The translations under genes were made by a program, and so were the position numbers. A stretch of DNA of 25,530 bases, from positions 1-25,530 of the forward strand of contig JAGLEG010000100.1 in assembly GCA_023145185.1 (NCBI GenBank). The letters run 5' to 3'. The notes under the pieces are model-generated. The model made no database searches and was not told the DNA's origin. It was given only the letters and a program-made list of their open reading frames with translations. Positions 24,101 through 25,530 of this stretch are shown here, in pieces (position 1 is the stretch's first letter; each line of letters starts with the position of its first letter). The stretch comes from Thermoplasmata archaeon (GTDB lineage Archaea; Thermoplasmatota; Penumbrarchaeia; Penumbrarchaeales; Penumbrarchaeaceae).

Positions 24101-25530
24101 CAGCGATAACGACCGCTGGAACACGACCTACTCACTGGGAACCAATATCATAGGTGGAGACCACATCGGTGGAAATTTCTGGTCCGACTACGATGGCCTG
24201 GACACCGACGGGGACTGGATCGGCGACACCGCCGTCCCACACGGGCCCGGGGACATGCTTCCGCTGGCCTACGATCTTGTGGCACCGGTCATCACCGATA
24301 TCACCACCGAGACCCCGACCACCGGGGAGGTCTTCATCATATCTGCATCCGTCGGGGATGAGAGGGAGGTTGCTTCAGCCTGGGCCCATTACTGGATCGA
24401 CGATGATGACCCGGTGAACGTGAGCCTTGCCCTTTCCAGGTCCAACGTCATGTACGTGGATATCGACATCCCATGGAACAGGACGGGTTCTTTGAACTTC
24501 GTGATCTACGCAAATGACACGTCGGAGAACCTGATCAGCACATCTACCAGCGTCTTGGAGATCGTGGACAATGACCTCCCGGAACTTGTGGAGGACTCAT
24601 CCGTTCAGGTTGCGTACACGGGCGATCCGCTGACCATTACTGCCGACCTGTCCGACAATATCGGCATCGACACCGTCCGGGTCCATCTGTTCAACTCCGT
24701 ATTGAACGTCACGTTGAGCATGACCTCGGACGATGATATCACCTGGTCGGTCACCACCTATGCTCCCCTGGATTCTCTTGAGGATATCGAATACGTTATC
24801 TACGTTCTGGATACGTCAGAAAATCAGTTTGAGACTGTTGAAAAGAGCATCCCGGTGATCGATAACGATCGTCCGGTCTTCGTTGACCTCCTCTCCCCTT
24901 CCATTGGATACACCGGGGACCTGTACACCTTCGAGGTGAACATCTCGGACAATATTGAGATCGATGAGGTCTGGATATCATTTGAGGGTGGGATGGCCAA
25001 TATTACATTGTCTCCTGGAGATGGAGACGCCTGGTCCGGTGAATGGTCCGTTCCGGAGGACCTTGTGGGAGATGTGAACATCTCGTGCCACGCCCTTGAC
25101 AGCACAGGAAGCGAGATGTCCCAGTTTGAATTCGCCATAACCATCATTGACAACGACCCTCCATCGCTGTTGAACCTCTCCTATCCGGAGGAGATCGGCC
25201 CGGGAAAGGAGATAGAGATCTTGATCGAGGCCAGGGACAATCTGGGCATCGAGGCCCTGGAGATATACTACTCAATGCCTGGAGAGGCGCAGAGGAACGC
25301 CTTATTGGAACCGGTGAACGGCTCCTATTCCTTCACGATAGGGTCTGGAGATGACCTGGGAAACATCACCTTCTCACTGCTGATATCTGATGAGCAGTGG
25401 AATAATGTCACATCGGAGGAGTTCACCATCAATGTCATCGATGATGTGCTGCCGATCTGTACCATAACAGACCCCGCTGATGGTAACCTGGTCAGCGGCG
25501 TGATCACCATCGGGTTCAATATGAGCGATG
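21195..25530 (+). CDS. Giant secreted protein: three tail-collar domains, beta-helix, Ig-like repeats (partial)
   Basis: The frame is open for 1445 codons and runs off the right edge. A signal peptide is at 1-25 (MKNSMLIALMMAAVMLLVPM). Three phage-tail-collar-like domains follow at about 51-182, 191-330 and 337-479. Each has a GMW or GMI start with IPxGW-type residues, PDLR in copy 2 and PDLV in copy 3, HxH motifs, and an LPPY block. Residues about 482-985 form a NosD-like right-handed beta-helix starting STIQAAVDDADAGDDLFLTN and closing with GGNFWSDYDGLDTDGDWIGD near 992. At least four Ig-like domains follow, separated by IxxIDND-type linkers. ATG 21195 has AGGTGA six bases upstream. It is probably a surface adhesin or appendage; the C-terminal anchor is not visible. 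Confidence 0.9.
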   Translation, partial: MKNSMLIALMMAAVMLLVPMGTLSMEGPKTFPDAVMDLSTSSSVSHEGIVGMWAGTFSSIPNGWTYISEMADKFVLGDSTSQGNGGATEHKHTYTDMPTHTHTIPSSGAHTHDFSHTDVRCRSSSSTNGRGVGSSSGTRVRTSSDGSHTHTVNSTGSSSAETSSSSNLPPYIELIYLQKTDASETIPEGMILFWSGLVSTIPDGWGLCDGNSSNPDLRSTFYRGASLDEDAGSTGGTTSHRHTYTETITHTHTLNSAGRHDHDYQFRRIRSTFSGSAVRGTSTGATTITTTSEGSHSHELSVEGTSVCYTEDENNLPPYYKLAPMIKVDGDGPLPSNAIFGWWDVSQAPGEFGACDGTKGTPDLVDVMIMGVGPGEGPGATGGSTQHQHSYSDVPRHGHGTSTDGDHTHTSSFSTTYGNGDPGPTDMRGTSTGSSSSPTESAGDHTHTVSKDGATDCKTSNSDDLPPYRTMVYMMRSSVYNEDKEEWYSTIQAAVDDADAGDDLFLTNGTYLENVIVGKTLTMSANFTGQALINGLNSDHTMEVKGKNVQITGLNFTNSWDYSGLYIIGDGPILDEVTCHDSTDGLWLKGVNGAEITGSNFNNCTSGILIDGSSNIGISDSILSDNTASVNISNVQSLTIQNCTMKDSDVGVGTSGSTINSILVNGSTFNGDDRSLELYGDNVSVTNNSFSDSSEWAVTAGQGSDQKVAFNTFESCEKGIYLNGARWADVTGNELDGVGYGMSIYDSYLVDISGNMVNSTGKGIVLSWAQSVEVTDNGIDAVDLGISIMNSDTINISDSRIAVSGEGITISDGMDLNIWNNSIYAWDIGITALSSDNNTIRDNIISGNQSQGIILDDCMGHNLLRNEVLNSSLWSIKLLNSDNNTLFDNVLMENSYGVVIEGSYENLIQGNHISDSSENGILVRSSFGNEIRSNMVLDNRVGIKLRDTVENSIYDNHIDSIIMNTDVLNSDNDRWNTTYSLGTNIIGGDHIGGNFWSDYDGLDTDGDWIGDTAVPHGPGDMLPLAYDLVAPVITDITTETPTTGEVFIISASVGDEREVASAWAHYWIDDDDPVNVSLALSRSNVMYVDIDIPWNRTGSLNFVIYANDTSENLISTSTSVLEIVDNDLPELVEDSSVQVAYTGDPLTITADLSDNIGIDTVRVHLFNSVLNVTLSMTSDDDITWSVTTYAPLDSLEDIEYVIYVLDTSENQFETVEKSIPVIDNDRPVFVDLLSPSIGYTGDLYTFEVNISDNIEIDEVWISFEGGMANITLSPGDGDAWSGEWSVPEDLVGDVNISCHALDSTGSEMSQFEFAITIIDNDPPSLLNLSYPEEIGPGKEIEILIEARDNLGIEALEIYYSMPGEAQRNALLEPVNGSYSFTIGSGDDLGNITFSLLISDEQWNNVTSEEFTINVIDDVLPICTITDPADGNLVSGVITIGFNMSD

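Overview
The window is archaeal and probably from the Thermoplasmatota (Euryarchaeota), outside the Thermoplasmatales proper. The archaeal call rests on adjacent genes for both DNA topoisomerase VI subunits, a diphthine synthase (dphB), TATA-type promoters about 26 nt ahead of several start codons, and frequent GGTGA-type ribosome binding sites. The lineage guess comes from overall flavour: small zinc-ribbon proteins, cadherin-like surface proteins with a C-terminal anchor, and topo VI, which Thermoplasmatales lack. No rRNA, tRNA, CRISPR array or insertion sequence was seen.

Layout. 1-888 (minus): a sugar-phosphate nucleotidyltransferase, cut by the window edge, coupled by an ATGA overlap to a dual-specificity phosphatase. 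973-3440 (plus): a biotin-synthase-like radical SAM enzyme, then a membrane protein with a long helical region and two C-terminal membrane segments. 3524-6523: top6B-top6A operon. 6555-7325: dphB. 7336-8205 (minus): galU, convergent with dphB. 8391-11691: a zinc-ribbon protein, a DUF72 protein, an AmrS-type radical SAM enzyme, and a ThiI-like THUMP protein whose PP-loop motif is lost. 11837-13745: two unrecognised proteins, each behind a structured leader. 13800-15172: folD and a small zinc-ribbon membrane protein. 15296-17875: a membrane pyrophosphatase with an unusual secreted N-terminal domain, closed by a bacterial-style hairpin plus T-run terminator. 18036-20936: an anchored surface protein with a predicted eight-bladed propeller and five cadherin-like domains. 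21195 to the right edge: a very large secreted protein, open at the edge.

The most striking object is that last gene. After a signal peptide it carries three tandem phage-tail-collar-like domains. Each has four HxH metal-binding motifs, and the first three of each set are spaced exactly ten residues apart. A parallel beta-helix of NosD type and at least four Ig-like domains follow. This pairs a viral tail-fibre tip with archaeal surface-protein parts. Together with the propeller-cadherin protein next door, it suggests a surface or adhesion locus.

A second theme is RNA structure. Several genes appear leaderless (starts at 888, 973, 6555 and 13800, each about 26-28 nt from a TATA-like box). 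At least six others (8391, 11837, 12798, 15296, 18036, 21195) have leaders in which a hairpin can form soon after the predicted transcription start. The leader at 11753-11824 looks like a small multi-branched RNA. All RNA and promoter claims are read by eye and are inference.
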